A DNA stretch of 64,000 nt from NCBI RefSeq assembly GCF_900089955.1, contig NZ_FLQX01000002.1, positions 20,869 through 84,868 on the forward strand, given 5' to 3'. The translations under genes and the position numbers were made by a program. This stretch comes from Candidatus Accumulibacter aalborgensis (lineage in GTDB: Bacteria; Pseudomonadota; Gammaproteobacteria; Burkholderiales; Rhodocyclaceae). Under the pieces are notes generated by a model, which was given only the letters and a program-made list of their open reading frames with translations, was not told the origin of the DNA and searched no databases. Shown piece by piece: positions 42,652-52,589 of this stretch (positions are counted from its first letter, which is position 1; each line of letters begins with the position of its first letter).

Positions 42652-44094
42652 ATGGGTAAGCCGACTGGATTCATCGAGTATCAGCGTCTGGCCGAGGCCT
42701 CTGAGCCCGCCACCTCGCGCCTCAAGCATTACGGCGAGTTCATCAAGGTCCTCAGCGACGAGCAGGCCAAGGTGCAGGGTGCTCGCTGCATGGACTGTGG
42801 CATTCCTTTCTGCAATACCGGCTGCCCGGTCAATAACATCATTCCCGATTGGAACGACCTGGTTTACCGGGGCAACTGGGAGCAGGCGCTGTCTGTCCTG
42901 CACTCGACCAACAATTTCCCGGACTTTACCGGGCGCATCTGTCCGGCGCCCTGCGAAGCGGCTTGTACGCTTAATATCAACACGGACCCGGTAGGGATCA
43001 AGTCGATCGAGCATGCGATCGTCGACAAGGGCTGGGAGAAAGGCTGGATTCTTCCGCAGCCAGCGAAGCTCAAGACCGGCAGGCAAGTGGCCGTCGTCGG
43101 TTCCGGGCCCGCCGGCCTGGCCGCGGCGCAGCAGTTGGCCCGGGTCGGGCACAAGGTGGTTGTTTTCGAAAAGAGCGATCGCCTTGGGGGCTTGTTGCGC
43201 TACGGAATCCCGGATTTCAAGCTCGAGAAGTCGCATATCGACCGTCGCATCGAACAGATGAAAGCCGAAGGCGTCGAGTTCCTCGTCAATCAGGAAGTGG
43301 GTGGGAACGGTGGCAACGCAGTTCCCGTTGGCCGCCTGTTGGCCGATTTCGATGCGCTCATTCTTGCCGGTGGTGCGGAGTTGCCGCGTGACTTGAACGT
43401 GCCCGGCCGGGAGCTGCAGGGCGTGCACTTCGCCATGGAGTTCCTGCCGCAGCAGAACAAGGTCAACGCCGGCGACCAGTTGGCGACGCAGATCCTGGCT
43501 GGCGGCAAGCATGTGGTGGTGATTGGCGGCGGCGATACGGGTTCCGACTGCGTCGGCACCAGCAATCGCCACGGAGCACTGTCGGTAACCCAGTTCGAGT
43601 TGATGCCGCAACCGCCCGAGCAGGAAGACAAGAGCCTGATCTGGCCCTACTGGCCACTCAAGCTGCGCACATCCTCCTCGCACGAAGAGGGCTGCGCACG
43701 CGACTTTGCAGTTTCGACCAAGGAGTTCGTCGGCGAGAACGGCAAGTTGAAGGCCCTGAAGGTTGTCCGCCTGGACTGGAAGGATGGCCAGATGAGCGAA
43801 GTTCCGGGTAGCGAGTTCGAGATCGCAGCCGACCTCGTGCTGCTCGCCATGGGCTTCGTTGCGCCGGTCCGGCAGGGACTTCTCGATCAGTTGGCAGTTG
43901 AACTCGACGCGCGGGCCAACGTCAAGGCGACGACCGACGGTGCCGGTTGCTACGCCACCAGTGTGGCGAAAGTCTTTGCCGCAGGCGATATGCGGCGAGG
44001 CCAGTCGCTCGTCGTCTGGGCAATTCGCGAAGGCCGGCAATGCGCACGCGAGGTCGATGCTTTCCTGATGGGGATTTCGGACCTACCGCGCTGA
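42652..44094 (+). CDS. gltD: Glutamate synthase small subunit
   Basis: The 480-residue FAD/NADPH subunit that feeds electrons to GltB. N-terminal cysteine clusters ([19 protein letters not shown] and [11 protein letters not shown]) bind the 4Fe-4S centres. Two dinucleotide folds follow: [17 protein letters not shown] (FAD, near 140) and [17 protein letters not shown] (NADPH, near 285). GGAGG precedes the ATG by 10 nt. It is co-transcribed with gltB. Confidence 0.97.
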   Translation: MGKPTGFIEYQRLAEASEPATSRLKHYGEFIKVLSDEQAKVQGARCMDCGIPFCNTGCPVNNIIPDWNDLVYRGNWEQALSVLHSTNNFPDFTGRICPAPCEAACTLNINTDPVGIKSIEHAIVDKGWEKGWILPQPAKLKTGRQVAVVGSGPAGLAAAQQLARVGHKVVVFEKSDRLGGLLRYGIPDFKLEKSHIDRRIEQMKAEGVEFLVNQEVGGNGGNAVPVGRLLADFDALILAGGAELPRDLNVPGRELQGVHFAMEFLPQQNKVNAGDQLATQILAGGKHVVVIGGGDTGSDCVGTSNRHGALSVTQFELMPQPPEQEDKSLIWPYWPLKLRTSSSHEEGCARDFAVSTKEFVGENGKLKALKVVRLDWKDGQMSEVPGSEFEIAADLVLLAMGFVAPVRQGLLDQLAVELDARANVKATTDGAGCYATSVAKVFAAGDMRRGQSLVVWAIREGRQCAREVDAFLMGISDLPR

Positions 44095-44297
44095 GAGCGC
44101 GAAGCGGACGAGTGTGACATTCTTGTGAGTGTTTCGCGGACAAACCTGAAATAATGTGACCAAGCAAAGGCGCTGTTGCTGTGCGCAGCAATGCCGAGCG
44201 CGGCCAGGCCGGCGGCGCCCTCGCGAGCTGGCTGTCGCCGCGTGAGGCCACGGCCAGCAGAACACAGAGCAACCTGACGTCTGACTGAATGTGACCC

Positions 44298-45656
44298 ATG
44301 AATATCGTCATTCTCGCTGCCGGGCAAGGCAAGCGCATGCATTCGAACCTGCCCAAAGTTCTGCATCCACTGGCCGGCAAGGCGCTCGTCTCGCATGTCA
44401 TCGATACCGCACGCAGCCTTGCTCCGCAGACGGTCTGTCTGGTCTACGGACACGGAGGGGACGCCCTGCGGACCACCATTGCCGCGCCGGATTTGGTCTG
44501 GGTTCTGCAGGAACCGCAACTGGGAACCGGCCATGCGGTCATGCAGGCCTTGCCGCATCTCGGGGAAGCCGAAACGACGCTGGTTCTTTATGGTGATGTG
44601 CCGCTGATCCAGGCGGCAACCCTGAAGAAACTGCTGCACGCGGCACGCAAGGCGCTGGCCATCCTCACCGTCGAACTTGCCGACCCAACTGGTTACGGGC
44701 GCATCGTGCGTAACGCCGCTGGTGAGGTGCTGCGCATCGTCGAGCAAAAGGATGCCTCGGCCGAAGAGCAAGCGATTGCTGAGGTGAATACCGGCATTGT
44801 CGCTCTACCAACCGTTCGGCTGGCCGAGTGGCTCGGTCGCCTTTCGAACAACAACGCGCAGCAGGAGTACTACCTGACTGATATCGTGGCCATGGCAGTT
44901 GCTGCCGGCGTGCCGATCCAGACGACGGCAGCACAGGATGAATGGGAAGTGCTGGGCGTCAATAGCAAGGTGCAGCTTGCCAAACTCGAACGCGTCGCCC
45001 AGCGTCGGACCGCCGAGCGGCTGATGGAACAGGGAGTGCGCCTGGCCGACCCGGCGCGTATCGACGTCCGCGGCGAGCTGCTGTGCGGACGCGATGTCTT
45101 TATCGACGTCAACTGCGTTTTCGAGGGAAAGGTGGTTCTCGAAGAGGCCGTCGAGGTCGGTCCGGCCTGTGTGCTCAAGAACGCCCGCATCGGCGCCGGA
45201 TCGCGTCTGGCTGCCTTCAGTCACATCGAAGACGCGATCGTCGGGCCAGATGGCGTCATCGGACCGTTCGCCCGGCTACGCCCGGGAACCGAACTCGCCG
45301 CCGGCGTGCACGTCGGCAACTTCGTCGAGCTGAAAAACAGCAAGTTTGCCGCCCAATCGAAGGCCAATCACCTCGCCTATATCGGCGACGCGATCGTCGG
45401 CAGCCGGGTGAACATCGGTGCCGGGACGATCACCTGTAACTACGACGGCGCCAACAAGTTTCAGACCATCATCGAGGACGATGCCTTCATCGGCTCCGAT
45501 ACGCAACTCGTTGCGCCGGTCACCGTCGGTCGCGGTGCCACCCTCGGTGCCGGCACGACGCTGACCCGCGACGCTCCGCCCGATACGCTGACCATTTCAC
45601 GTGCCCGGCAAGTGTCCATTGCCGGCTGGAAGCGGCCGCAAAAAGCCAGGAAGTAG
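44298..45656 (+). CDS. glmU: Bifunctional N-acetylglucosamine-1-phosphate uridyltransferase / glucosamine-1-phosphate acetyltransferase
   Basis: Makes UDP-GlcNAc for peptidoglycan and LPS. The N-terminal pyrophosphorylase has [20 protein letters not shown] (nucleotide loop) and LYGDVPLI (metal Asp). The C-terminal left-handed beta-helix (~250-450) shows hexapeptide repeats and the catalytic [12 protein letters not shown] and NYDGANKF region. The 452-residue length is normal. It lies 203 bp after gltD, so it probably has its own promoter, and 50 bp before glmS, with which it forms the usual glmUS pair. Confidence 0.97.
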   Translation: MNIVILAAGQGKRMHSNLPKVLHPLAGKALVSHVIDTARSLAPQTVCLVYGHGGDALRTTIAAPDLVWVLQEPQLGTGHAVMQALPHLGEAETTLVLYGDVPLIQAATLKKLLHAARKALAILTVELADPTGYGRIVRNAAGEVLRIVEQKDASAEEQAIAEVNTGIVALPTVRLAEWLGRLSNNNAQQEYYLTDIVAMAVAAGVPIQTTAAQDEWEVLGVNSKVQLAKLERVAQRRTAERLMEQGVRLADPARIDVRGELLCGRDVFIDVNCVFEGKVVLEEAVEVGPACVLKNARIGAGSRLAAFSHIEDAIVGPDGVIGPFARLRPGTELAAGVHVGNFVELKNSKFAAQSKANHLAYIGDAIVGSRVNIGAGTITCNYDGANKFQTIIEDDAFIGSDTQLVAPVTVGRGATLGAGTTLTRDAPPDTLTISRARQVSIAGWKRPQKARK

Positions 45657-45706
45657 TTCATTCTCCATCCCCGGCTGGCAACAGCCACAGAAGAAGTGAT
45701 CTGACC

Positions 45707-47536
45707 ATGTGTGGCATCGTAGCTGCGGTCGCCGACCGCAATATCGTCCCCGTCCTTCTCGAAGGTCTGCGCAAGCTCGAATACCGTGGCTACGATTCCG
45801 CCGGTCTCGCGCTGATCAACGACGCCGGTCTGCAGCGGCTACGTTCCGTCGGTCGCGTCGTCGAACTGACAGCGCAGGTAGAAGGATCGCAGGTTGCCGG
45901 CAACACGGGCATTGCCCATACCCGCTGGGCGACACACGGTGTCCCTTGTGAGCGAAACGCCCACCCGCACATATCGGGCGGTCTCGCAGTGGTGCACAAC
46001 GGAATCATCGAGAATCACGAATCTCTGCGCGAACGCCTCAAAGCCCTTGCCTACGAGTTTGTCTCCGATACGGATACCGAGGTCGTCGCCCACCTGATCG
46101 CCCATGAGCTGAAAACGGCCCCTGACTTCCTGACTGCAGTCCGCCGGGCGATTGCCCAATTGCAAGGCGCCTACGCCATCGCCGTGCTGCGTGAGTCCGA
46201 TCCGAGCCGGCTGGTGGTGGCGCGTGAAGGAGCGCCGCTTCTACTGGGGCTGACCGACGACGGATGCTACGCCGCCTCCGACGCATCGGCGCTGGTCCAG
46301 GTCACCCGCCGGATGATTTATCTGGAGAACGGCGACTGCGCCGAACTGATGCACAAGGGCTATCGCATCACCCGCGTAGATGGCACGCCGGTGGAGCGTA
46401 CGGAGATCGAGTCACAACTTACCGCCGACGCTGTCGAACTGGGCCACTACCGGCACTACATGCAGAAAGAGATCTTCGAGCAGCCTGTGGCGCTGGCCAA
46501 TACGCTCGAGATGCTCGGCGTAGCGCGCAGCATCCAGCCCGGCCTTTTCGGCGCCGCGAGCGAAGCTACCTTGCAGGACGTGCGGCAGGTCCTGATCATC
46601 GCCTGCGGAACCAGTTATCACGCGGGTCTGGTCGCGCGGTACTGGCTCGAATCGATCGCCGGGATACCGTGCTCGGTTGAAGTGGCCAGCGAGTATCGCT
46701 ATCGCGACTCGGTGCCCGACCCGTCGACTCTGGTGGTGACCATTTCGCAGTCGGGAGAAACCGCCGATACGCTGGCTGCGCTGCACCATGCCAAGGGACT
46801 CGGCATGAGCCGCACGCTGTGTATCTGCAATGTACCCGAGTCGTCGCTGGTGCGCGAGAATACGCTGCGCTTCATTACCCGCGCCGGTCCGGAAATCGGC
46901 GTGGCGTCGACCAAGGCCTTCACCACGCAACTCGCCGCGCTCTACCTACTGACGCTGGTTCTCGCCAAACTTCGTTTTCGCCTTGACGATGAGGCCGAGG
47001 CGGCGGAGCTGCATGCGGTACGGCACCTGCCGATGGCGGTGGCCAAGGTGCTCGAACTGGAGCCACAGATCCGCGAATGGGCCGGGCGCTTCTCGATGAA
47101 ACAGCATGCACTCTTCCTGGGACGCGGCCGCCATTACCCGATTGCCATGGAAGGCGCGCTGAAACTGAAGGAGATCTCCTACATCCACGCCGAGGCCTAT
47201 CCGGCCGGCGAACTGAAGCATGGGCCGCTGGCTCTGGTCGACCGGGAAATGCCGGTCATTGCCGTCGCCCCCAACGATGCCCTGCTCGAAAAGCTCAAGT
47301 CCAATCTGCAGGAAGTGCGCGCCCGTGGCGGCGAGCTGTACGTCTTTGCCGACGCCGACAGCGAGATGAAGGAGTCGGACGGCATTCACGTGTTGCACCT
47401 TCCCGAGCATTACGGCGCACTCTCGCCCTTGCTACACGTGGTATCGCTGCAATTGCTTGCCTACCATGTGGCTCTGGTACGCGGAACTGATGTCGACAAG
47501 CCTCGCAACCTGGCCAAATCGGTGACTGTCGAGTGA
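45707..47536 (+). CDS. glmS: Glutamine--fructose-6-phosphate aminotransferase
   Basis: Makes glucosamine-6-phosphate, the first step of amino-sugar synthesis. The start Met precedes catalytic Cys2 ([12 protein letters not shown]). The class II glutaminase domain spans ~1-240, and two SIS sugar-isomerase domains lie at ~285-430 and ~455-600, with the C-terminal [12 protein letters not shown]. The 609-residue length is normal. No glmS ribozyme is seen upstream, as expected outside Firmicutes. Confidence 0.97.
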   Translation: MCGIVAAVADRNIVPVLLEGLRKLEYRGYDSAGLALINDAGLQRLRSVGRVVELTAQVEGSQVAGNTGIAHTRWATHGVPCERNAHPHISGGLAVVHNGIIENHESLRERLKALAYEFVSDTDTEVVAHLIAHELKTAPDFLTAVRRAIAQLQGAYAIAVLRESDPSRLVVAREGAPLLLGLTDDGCYAASDASALVQVTRRMIYLENGDCAELMHKGYRITRVDGTPVERTEIESQLTADAVELGHYRHYMQKEIFEQPVALANTLEMLGVARSIQPGLFGAASEATLQDVRQVLIIACGTSYHAGLVARYWLESIAGIPCSVEVASEYRYRDSVPDPSTLVVTISQSGETADTLAALHHAKGLGMSRTLCICNVPESSLVRENTLRFITRAGPEIGVASTKAFTTQLAALYLLTLVLAKLRFRLDDEAEAAELHAVRHLPMAVAKVLELEPQIREWAGRFSMKQHALFLGRGRHYPIAMEGALKLKEISYIHAEAYPAGELKHGPLALVDREMPVIAVAPNDALLEKLKSNLQEVRARGGELYVFADADSEMKESDGIHVLHLPEHYGALSPLLHVVSLQLLAYHVALVRGTDVDKPRNLAKSVTVE

Positions 47537-47560
47537 ACGTCGGTTCTGTCGGCGAGCGAC

Positions 47561-47575
47561 GCACCAGGAAAGTGC
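47561..47575. promoter_or_regulatory. NtrC-like enhancer site GCAC-N7-GTGC
   Basis: GCAC CAGGAAA GTGC is a perfect NtrC-type dyad centred about 129 bp upstream of the start predicted from the sigma-54 promoter at 47671, the usual enhancer distance. Confidence 0.6.
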
Positions 47576-47670
47576 GCCAAGCAGCAACCCCGCACCACCT
47601 GCTCGCATCGGGGCCGTCCTGAGTAGCTCGATAGCCTCTGTTTTCCTGACTGTCCAACACGCTGGTTTAC

Positions 47671-47686
47671 TGGCACGATTACTGCT
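47671..47686 (+). promoter_or_regulatory. Sigma-54 promoter of the ATP-grasp/alpha-E pair
   Basis: TGGCACG-ATTA-CTGCT matches the -24/-12 consensus TGGCACGN4TTGCW at all but one position, with GG and GC 10 bp apart. The predicted start near 47697 gives a 5' leader of about 24 nt before ATG 47721. Confidence 0.7.
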
Positions 47687-47720
47687 TTACAACTAGCAAT
47701 CCATACGGGCGGTGAGCACG

Positions 47721-49136
47721 ATGAGCGCAGATTTCTACAACGAGATGTACGATGCAGGCGGGACGCTGCGGCCGCATTATCGGGCCTTTGCCGAATGGCT
47801 GGCGGCGATGCCGCCCGAGCGTCTGGCGCGCAAACAGGTCGAGGCCGACACGGCTTTTCACCGGGTCGGCATCACCTTTGCGGTCTATGGCGAGGAGTCC
47901 GGTACCGAACGCTTGATTCCTTTCGACATCATCCCGCGCATCATCCCGGCGGCCGAGTGGGCAGCGCTGCAGGCAGGGTTGTGGCAGCGCGTGAAAGCGC
48001 TGAACGCCTTCCTGAACGACATCTACCACGATCAGGAAATCCTCCGCGCGGGGCGGATTCCGTCCGAGCAGGTGCTTAACAACGCGCAGTTTCGCCCCGA
48101 GATGATGGGCGTTGATGTGCCGTCCGGCATTTACGCCCACATCGCCGGCGTCGACATCGTCCGCGCCGGCGCCGGTGAGTCCTACGTCCTCGAAGATAAT
48201 CTCCGTGTGCCGTCCGGCGTGTCGTACATGATCGAAGACCGCAAAATGATGATGCGACTCTTTCCGGAACTTTTTTCACGGCACCTGATCGCGCCCGTGC
48301 AGCATTACCCCGACATGCTGCTGGAGAATCTGCGCACCGTCGCGCCAAAGGGTGTTACCAATCCGACGGTCGTCCTGTTGACGCCTGGTGCCTATAACAG
48401 CGCGTACTTTGAGCACACTTTCCTGGCCCAGCAGATGGGAATTGAACTCGTCGAGGGTCGAGACCTGTTCGTCAAGGATGAGACGGTGTTCATGCGCACC
48501 ACACAAGGTCCGCAGCGGGTCGATGTCATCTACCGTCGGCTCGATGATGACTTTCTCGATCCGCAGGTCTTCAACAAGGAGTCGATGCTGGGCGTTCCCG
48601 GACTCCTGTCCGCCTATCGCGCCGGGCAGGTCACCCTGGCCAACGCCATCGGCGCCGGTGTGGCCGACGACAAGTCGATCTACCCGTATGTGCCAGAGAT
48701 GATCCGTTTCTACCTCGGCGAGGAGCCGACGCTGAACAACGTGCCAACCTGGATGCTGCGCAAGCCGGACGATCTCAAGTACGTGTTGGCGCACTTACCG
48801 GAACTGGTCGTCAAGGAGGTACATGGCGCAGGCGGCTACGGCATGCTGGTCGGGCCTGCATCGACGACGGCCGAGATCGAGGATTTCCGTGCCCGTATCG
48901 TCGCCGCCCCCGAGAAGTACATCGCGCAGCCGACCCTGGCGCTCTCCAACTGCCCGACCTTCGTCGAGTCGGGTATCGCACCACGCCACCTTGACCTGCG
49001 CCCCTTCGTGCTCTCCGGAAAGCGCATCGGCATGGTACCGGGTGGCTTGACCAGGGTGGCGCTGCGTGAAGGCTCGCTGGTCGTAAACTCCTCGCAGGGC
49101 GGGGGCACCAAGGACACCTGGGTGTTGGAAAACTAA
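47721..49136 (+). CDS. Circularly permuted ATP-grasp type 2 protein
   Basis: A 471-residue member of the CP-ATP-grasp family (DUF404/DUF407, PF14403). Typical segments are GVDVPSGIYAHIAGVDIVRA, LEDNLRVPSGVSYMIEDR, VFMRTTQGPQRVDVIYRR and the ATP-grasp core VKEVHGAGGYGMLVGP. Relatives are thought to form amide bonds between small acids or peptides, but the product is unknown. ATG 47721 with GGTGA upstream is preferred; GTG 47712 would add three residues. It pairs with the alpha-E gene 18 bp downstream; this pair is usually joined by a transglutaminase-like protease, absent here. The promoter appears sigma-54 dependent. Confidence 0.9.
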   Translation: MSADFYNEMYDAGGTLRPHYRAFAEWLAAMPPERLARKQVEADTAFHRVGITFAVYGEESGTERLIPFDIIPRIIPAAEWAALQAGLWQRVKALNAFLNDIYHDQEILRAGRIPSEQVLNNAQFRPEMMGVDVPSGIYAHIAGVDIVRAGAGESYVLEDNLRVPSGVSYMIEDRKMMMRLFPELFSRHLIAPVQHYPDMLLENLRTVAPKGVTNPTVVLLTPGAYNSAYFEHTFLAQQMGIELVEGRDLFVKDETVFMRTTQGPQRVDVIYRRLDDDFLDPQVFNKESMLGVPGLLSAYRAGQVTLANAIGAGVADDKSIYPYVPEMIRFYLGEEPTLNNVPTWMLRKPDDLKYVLAHLPELVVKEVHGAGGYGMLVGPASTTAEIEDFRARIVAAPEKYIAQPTLALSNCPTFVESGIAPRHLDLRPFVLSGKRIGMVPGGLTRVALREGSLVVNSSQGGGTKDTWVLEN

Positions 49137-49154
49137 CATGCACGGAGAGCCGAG

Positions 49155-50087
49155 ATGTTAAGCCGCACAGCCGATCACCTTTACTGGATGGCGCGTTACA
49201 CCGAGCGCGCCGAAAACCTGGCACGTCTTCTCGACGTCTCATACCAGATGTCAATGGTGCCGCAATCGGTTGCCGCACAGAACGAGAACTGGCGCGCCAT
49301 ACTTGCGCTGAACAGTCTGGAGGCGACATTTGCCGAGGTGTACGATGAGGTCAACGTCGAGAACGTTCTACGCTTCATGGTCTCCGACCCGGCCAATCCT
49401 TCGTCCATCTACAGTTGTCTGCGTGCGGCGCGTGAAAATGCCCACGCTGTACGCGGAACGCTCACCGCCGAAATGTGGGAGAGCGTCAACGCGACCTGGA
49501 TAGACCTGCGCCAACAGAACTTCGAGCATATTCTCGCGCGCGGCGTCAGTGAGTTCTTCGACTGGGTCAAGCTGCGTTCGGCGGTCACCCGAGGCGTGAC
49601 TTTCGGGACCATGCTCAAGGATGACTCACTGCATTTCATCCGCCTCGGAGGGCTGCTCGAGCGCGGCGACAACTCGGCCCGTATCCTCGACATGCAATAC
49701 CACATCCTGCGCAATGGCGACGAGGGAGCGAGCGATTTTTATCGCTGGGGCGCTTTGCTGCGCTCGCTTTCCGCCTTCCAGGTCTATCGCAAGGTCTATC
49801 GCGACGCGATTACCCCGGCGCGTGTTGCCGAACTGCTGATCCTGCGCATGGACTTTCCCCGGTCCTTGCACGCCTGCGCCGATGGCGTCATTCGCATGTT
49901 GCAACTGATTGCCAACGGTGCTTCGGCGGAGACCGAGCGGCAGGCCGGCGTACTGCATGCCAGGTTGCATTTTGCGCGCATTGATGATGTGTTGGCGGGC
50001 GGACTACACGAGTACCTGACCGACTTCATGGATCGTATCTTCGAACTCGGCGACGGCATCAGCCGCGACTTCCTGATACCAGCCTGA
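49155..50087 (+). CDS. Alpha-E domain protein (DUF403)
   Basis: A 310-residue all-helical protein with the family opening MLSRTADHLYWMARYTERAENLARLLD and the conserved segment LRLGGLLERGDNSARILDMQYH-like block near residues 155-180. It always travels with the CP-ATP-grasp protein, and the two are assumed to act together in an uncharacterised peptide ligase or modification pathway. CGGAGAG precedes the start. It is followed by an opposing ArsC-family gene, so the operon ends here. Confidence 0.9.
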   Translation: MLSRTADHLYWMARYTERAENLARLLDVSYQMSMVPQSVAAQNENWRAILALNSLEATFAEVYDEVNVENVLRFMVSDPANPSSIYSCLRAARENAHAVRGTLTAEMWESVNATWIDLRQQNFEHILARGVSEFFDWVKLRSAVTRGVTFGTMLKDDSLHFIRLGGLLERGDNSARILDMQYHILRNGDEGASDFYRWGALLRSLSAFQVYRKVYRDAITPARVAELLILRMDFPRSLHACADGVIRMLQLIANGASAETERQAGVLHARLHFARIDDVLAGGLHEYLTDFMDRIFELGDGISRDFLIPA

Positions 50088-50153
50088 GGCGTTGACGGCC
50101 TCTTCTGGGCGGACGGGGGTCGGCACGACTCGCTCGCCTGCCGACTCCCACTC

Positions 50154-50185
50154 GCTACAGCAAGTTACAGCAAGTTACAGCAAGT
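50154..50185. repeat. 10-bp tandem repeat at the 3' end of the ArsC-family gene
   Basis: CAAGTTACAG occurs twice in direct succession (50161-50180) with partial copies on both sides. The stop codon of the minus-strand gene lies in the second copy, so the duplication sits at and just beyond the coding end. Confidence 0.9.
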
Positions 50186-50528
50186 CCAGGACCTTCTCGG
50201 GCGGCCTCCCGAGAACCGCCCGATTTCCGCGCACGGCGATCGGGCGCTCGATCAAAATGGGGTAAGCCACAAGCGCGTCCAGCCATTCTTCTTCGCTCAG
50301 GGAACGCCCGGCATATTGCTCCTTGAACACGGATTCCCCGCGGCGCACGAGTTCTGCCGGATTCATGCCGAGCTTTCTCAATAGCTCACGGAGTTCCTCG
50401 CGGCTCGGCGGGGTCTTGAGATAGTCAACAATCTCGGCATCCACACCCTGGTCGGCGATCAGTTGGCAAGCAGCGCGGCTCTTCGAGCAGCGGTTGTTGT
50501 GGTAGATTCGGAAGGGAACGTCGCTCAT
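50175..50528 (-). CDS. ArsC/Spx-family thioredoxin-fold protein, probable glutaredoxin-type arsenate reductase
   Basis: A 117-residue protein of the ArsC family. The N-terminal motif YHNNRCSKSRAACQLI carries the catalytic Cys (CSKS), and the C-terminal YPILIERPIAVRGNRAVLGRPPE has the conserved Arg-Pro-Ile and substrate arginines. This is the E. coli-type arsenate reductase family, but the YffB/Spx-like branch looks similar and no ars genes are nearby, so arsenate as substrate is not assured. ATG 50528 is preferred over an adjacent TTG at 50531. Confidence 0.85.
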   Translation of the reverse strand: MSDVPFRIYHNNRCSKSRAACQLIADQGVDAEIVDYLKTPPSREELRELLRKLGMNPAELVRRGESVFKEQYAGRSLSEEEWLDALVAYPILIERPIAVRGNRAVLGRPPEKVLDLL

Positions 50529-51016
50529 CAACTGTCCTCAGGCATACCCGCCAGAGCCGGGCGCTGGTCGTCGTCGGGCGATTCTACAACGACTTGCACC
50601 TACGCGTCGCCTGAGCCGTAACGCCAGGATTCCGGAAATCACAGTCACTTCATCCAAGCAATTGATTTTTATGTAGACTGCGCAGGGTGACGGTGGGCGA
50701 TCGCCGGCCGGTGGCCTGATTACCCGGTTAACTGGGAAAAAAGTCACTCTTTTGGTGACTGTTCGGCAGTAAGATTCGTTGGCAGTCGTGGACACTGAGT
50801 CATCCAAAGGCCTTCTCCGACGTTACATTGGATAGGGTGTGGGGGCAGAGATCAGGCACCGCGTTCGCTGCCGACCGTGTCAGGAGCTACGTACGCCGCG
50901 TTCTGACAACTTGCCAACGACTTGAGTCAAGGAGCTATACTTGACGTGTATCGCTTGGCGGAGTCTTTATATCGGGCTGCCGGTACGGTGGAACTCAGTT
51001 AGGGTGAAGGGTCAAA
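50529..51016 (+). other. 488-bp intergenic region upstream of the exported cluster
   Basis: No convincing gene; an 89-codon minus-strand frame (50538-50807) is Arg/Pro-rich and unlike a protein. It contains a minus-strand terminator (50736-50760). A possible plus-strand promoter lies near the next gene (TTGACG 50941-50946, then TTTATAT at 50967), with AGGGTGAAGGG as the ribosome site. A poor sigma-54-like sequence occurs near 50854. Confidence 0.6.
50736..50760 (-). terminator. Minus-strand terminator in the intergenic region
   Basis: On the minus strand AGTCAC pairs with GTGACT around a 7-nt A-rich loop, followed by TTTTTT. No gene ends here on that strand, so a short non-coding RNA starting between about 50770 and 51010 is possible. 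Confidence 0.5.
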
Positions 51017-52579
51017 ATGAAAACGCTTCGTTTGTCGTTGATCACCGTATTGCTGTTGCCTGTGCCGGCCTTGTCTGATGATCTTGCCGCCGAAGCCCAA
51101 TCGAGCGCAGCGCCGAAGACTCCAGCGATCAAGACGATTACCAACTTCACGCAATCCTTGCGTTGCATGGATGAGTTGTTCTATGCCTATGGTAAACAAG
51201 GCATCGCCATTACATCGACCGGCATCCCTGACGAGACGGGCAAAGTGAAGACCGGTACCAAGGAGATGCTGATCACCGCTATCTCGAAGATGACGGTGAA
51301 GAGCGACGCTTTTGATTTCATCGACTTTCATTCCGGGGCCGATGATCTGGGCGCGCTTTTCGCGGCCCGTGGTGATCAAAGTCGCGTAATGCCAGACTAC
51401 TACATTCGCGGCTCGATCACCCAGATGGACGACAACAGCGTCCGCAAGAACAAGGGAATAGGGTTCTCTCTGCCCTTCCTTGACTTCGGGGTTTCGAAGG
51501 ACGATGCGTATGACCTGCTCAGTATGGATCTGAGCATTGGCGACGCTGCCACGCGCAAGATCATTCCGATCACCAGCACGTCGAACACGCTGGTCCTGAT
51601 GAAGGGCGGAACAGCTGGCGAAGGAGGAGGCAAGATCGGCAAGGTGGGTCTGAGTTTCAACGTCGATATCAGCCGCAATGAAGGTGTTGGTGCGGCGACG
51701 AGGACGCTGGTTGAACTGGGTCTGATCGAAGCCTTGGGCAAGTTCACCCAGGTCCCTTACTGGAAATGCCTCGATACAGACCTCACCAACCCCTTGATCC
51801 GCGAACAGGCCCGAGAGTGGTACGACAATGCCAAAGAAAATGATCGCGTCATGTTCATACAGCGCAAGCTGGCCGGCATGGGGCGTTATGACGGCCCGCT
51901 CAATGGTGTCCCGGGCGCGGCGCTGAAGACATCCGTCGCGGAGTACCAGTCTAGCGTCGGCCTTATCGCGGATGGCGTCATCAATTTCGACCTTTATGCA
52001 AGCCTGCTGGACAATCTCCAGAACCAGATCGCCGCGCTTCCCGCGCTGGGAGCGCCGAAATCGAATTACGTACCGGGGGTGAGCTCGCCGGTCAGGCCGC
52101 CAGCCGCGAGCCAGGTGGTGGCGACTCCTGCCGCCAGTCCTGCCGGCGCTCCGAATCCCATTTTTCGGATGAAGCTTGATACGGACCGCGGGACTAGACC
52201 GGCTTACAAGGTTGGCGAGTTCCTCAGCCTGACCTTGTCGATGAACACGCAGGGCACGGCCTATTGTTATTATCAGGACGCCTCAAGTATTACGGCGCGC
52301 ATCTTCCCCAATCAGTTTCGCTCGGACTCGATGGTTCCTGCCGGAGCCGGCGTCAAGATACCATCGGGTGGATTCAGGATCAGGTTCGACAAGCCGGGGC
52401 CCGAGCGTGTGGCCTGTATCGGTTCCGATCGGGAATTGGTTGTTCCCGGCTCGCTTCGTGGCGCCCGCGATCTCTCTCCGTTGCCCGTCAGGTCGGTCGA
52501 CGACATCGTCGGTCAGTACAGGCAGAACAACCCCTCGGCGGTCACGAGCATGGTTGACATCACCGTTTCACAGCAGTGA
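51017..52579 (+). CDS. Exported protein with CsgG-like, peptidoglycan-binding-like and DUF4384-like parts
   Basis: 520 residues with a signal peptide (~1-20, ending PVPALS) and no lipobox. Residues ~35-255 follow the CsgG/HfaB layout: a small alpha/beta core (TGTKEMLITAISKM), DYYIRGSITQMDDNSVRKN, two amphipathic strands (DDAYDLLSMDLSIGDAATRK and LVLMKGGTAGEGGGKIGKVG), then NEGVGAATRTLVELGLIEAL as in the CsgG C-terminal helix. Residues ~278-330 (IQRKLAGMGRYDGPLNGVPG) look like a PG_binding_1 repeat; ~375-475 resemble DUF4384. CsgG forms the outer-membrane channel that exports curli subunits, but it is a lipoprotein and this protein is not. Domain calls are by eye. It heads the exported cluster; AGGGTGAAGGG precedes the ATG. 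Confidence 0.72.
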   Translation: MKTLRLSLITVLLLPVPALSDDLAAEAQSSAAPKTPAIKTITNFTQSLRCMDELFYAYGKQGIAITSTGIPDETGKVKTGTKEMLITAISKMTVKSDAFDFIDFHSGADDLGALFAARGDQSRVMPDYYIRGSITQMDDNSVRKNKGIGFSLPFLDFGVSKDDAYDLLSMDLSIGDAATRKIIPITSTSNTLVLMKGGTAGEGGGKIGKVGLSFNVDISRNEGVGAATRTLVELGLIEALGKFTQVPYWKCLDTDLTNPLIREQAREWYDNAKENDRVMFIQRKLAGMGRYDGPLNGVPGAALKTSVAEYQSSVGLIADGVINFDLYASLLDNLQNQIAALPALGAPKSNYVPGVSSPVRPPAASQVVATPAASPAGAPNPIFRMKLDTDRGTRPAYKVGEFLSLTLSMNTQGTAYCYYQDASSITARIFPNQFRSDSMVPAGAGVKIPSGGFRIRFDKPGPERVACIGSDRELVVPGSLRGARDLSPLPVRSVDDIVGQYRQNNPSAVTSMVDITVSQQ

Positions 52580-52589
52580 AGTGAACGAA

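Noticed and set aside
45657..45706. glmS ribozyme
   Set aside because: The gap before glmS is only 50 bp, and no pseudoknotted ribozyme core is present; this class is found mainly in Firmicutes.
50538..50807. Minus-strand frame of 89 codons in the gap before the exported cluster
   Set aside because: Arg/Pro-rich and crossed by a minus-strand terminator at 50736-50760, so it would be interrupted.
50854..50868. Sigma-54-like AGGCACCGCGTTCGC upstream of the CsgG-like gene
   Set aside because: Spacing is right, but mismatches occur in both key hexamers (A for T, TCGC for TTGC), and it lies about 140 bp from the gene with no upstream dyad seen.
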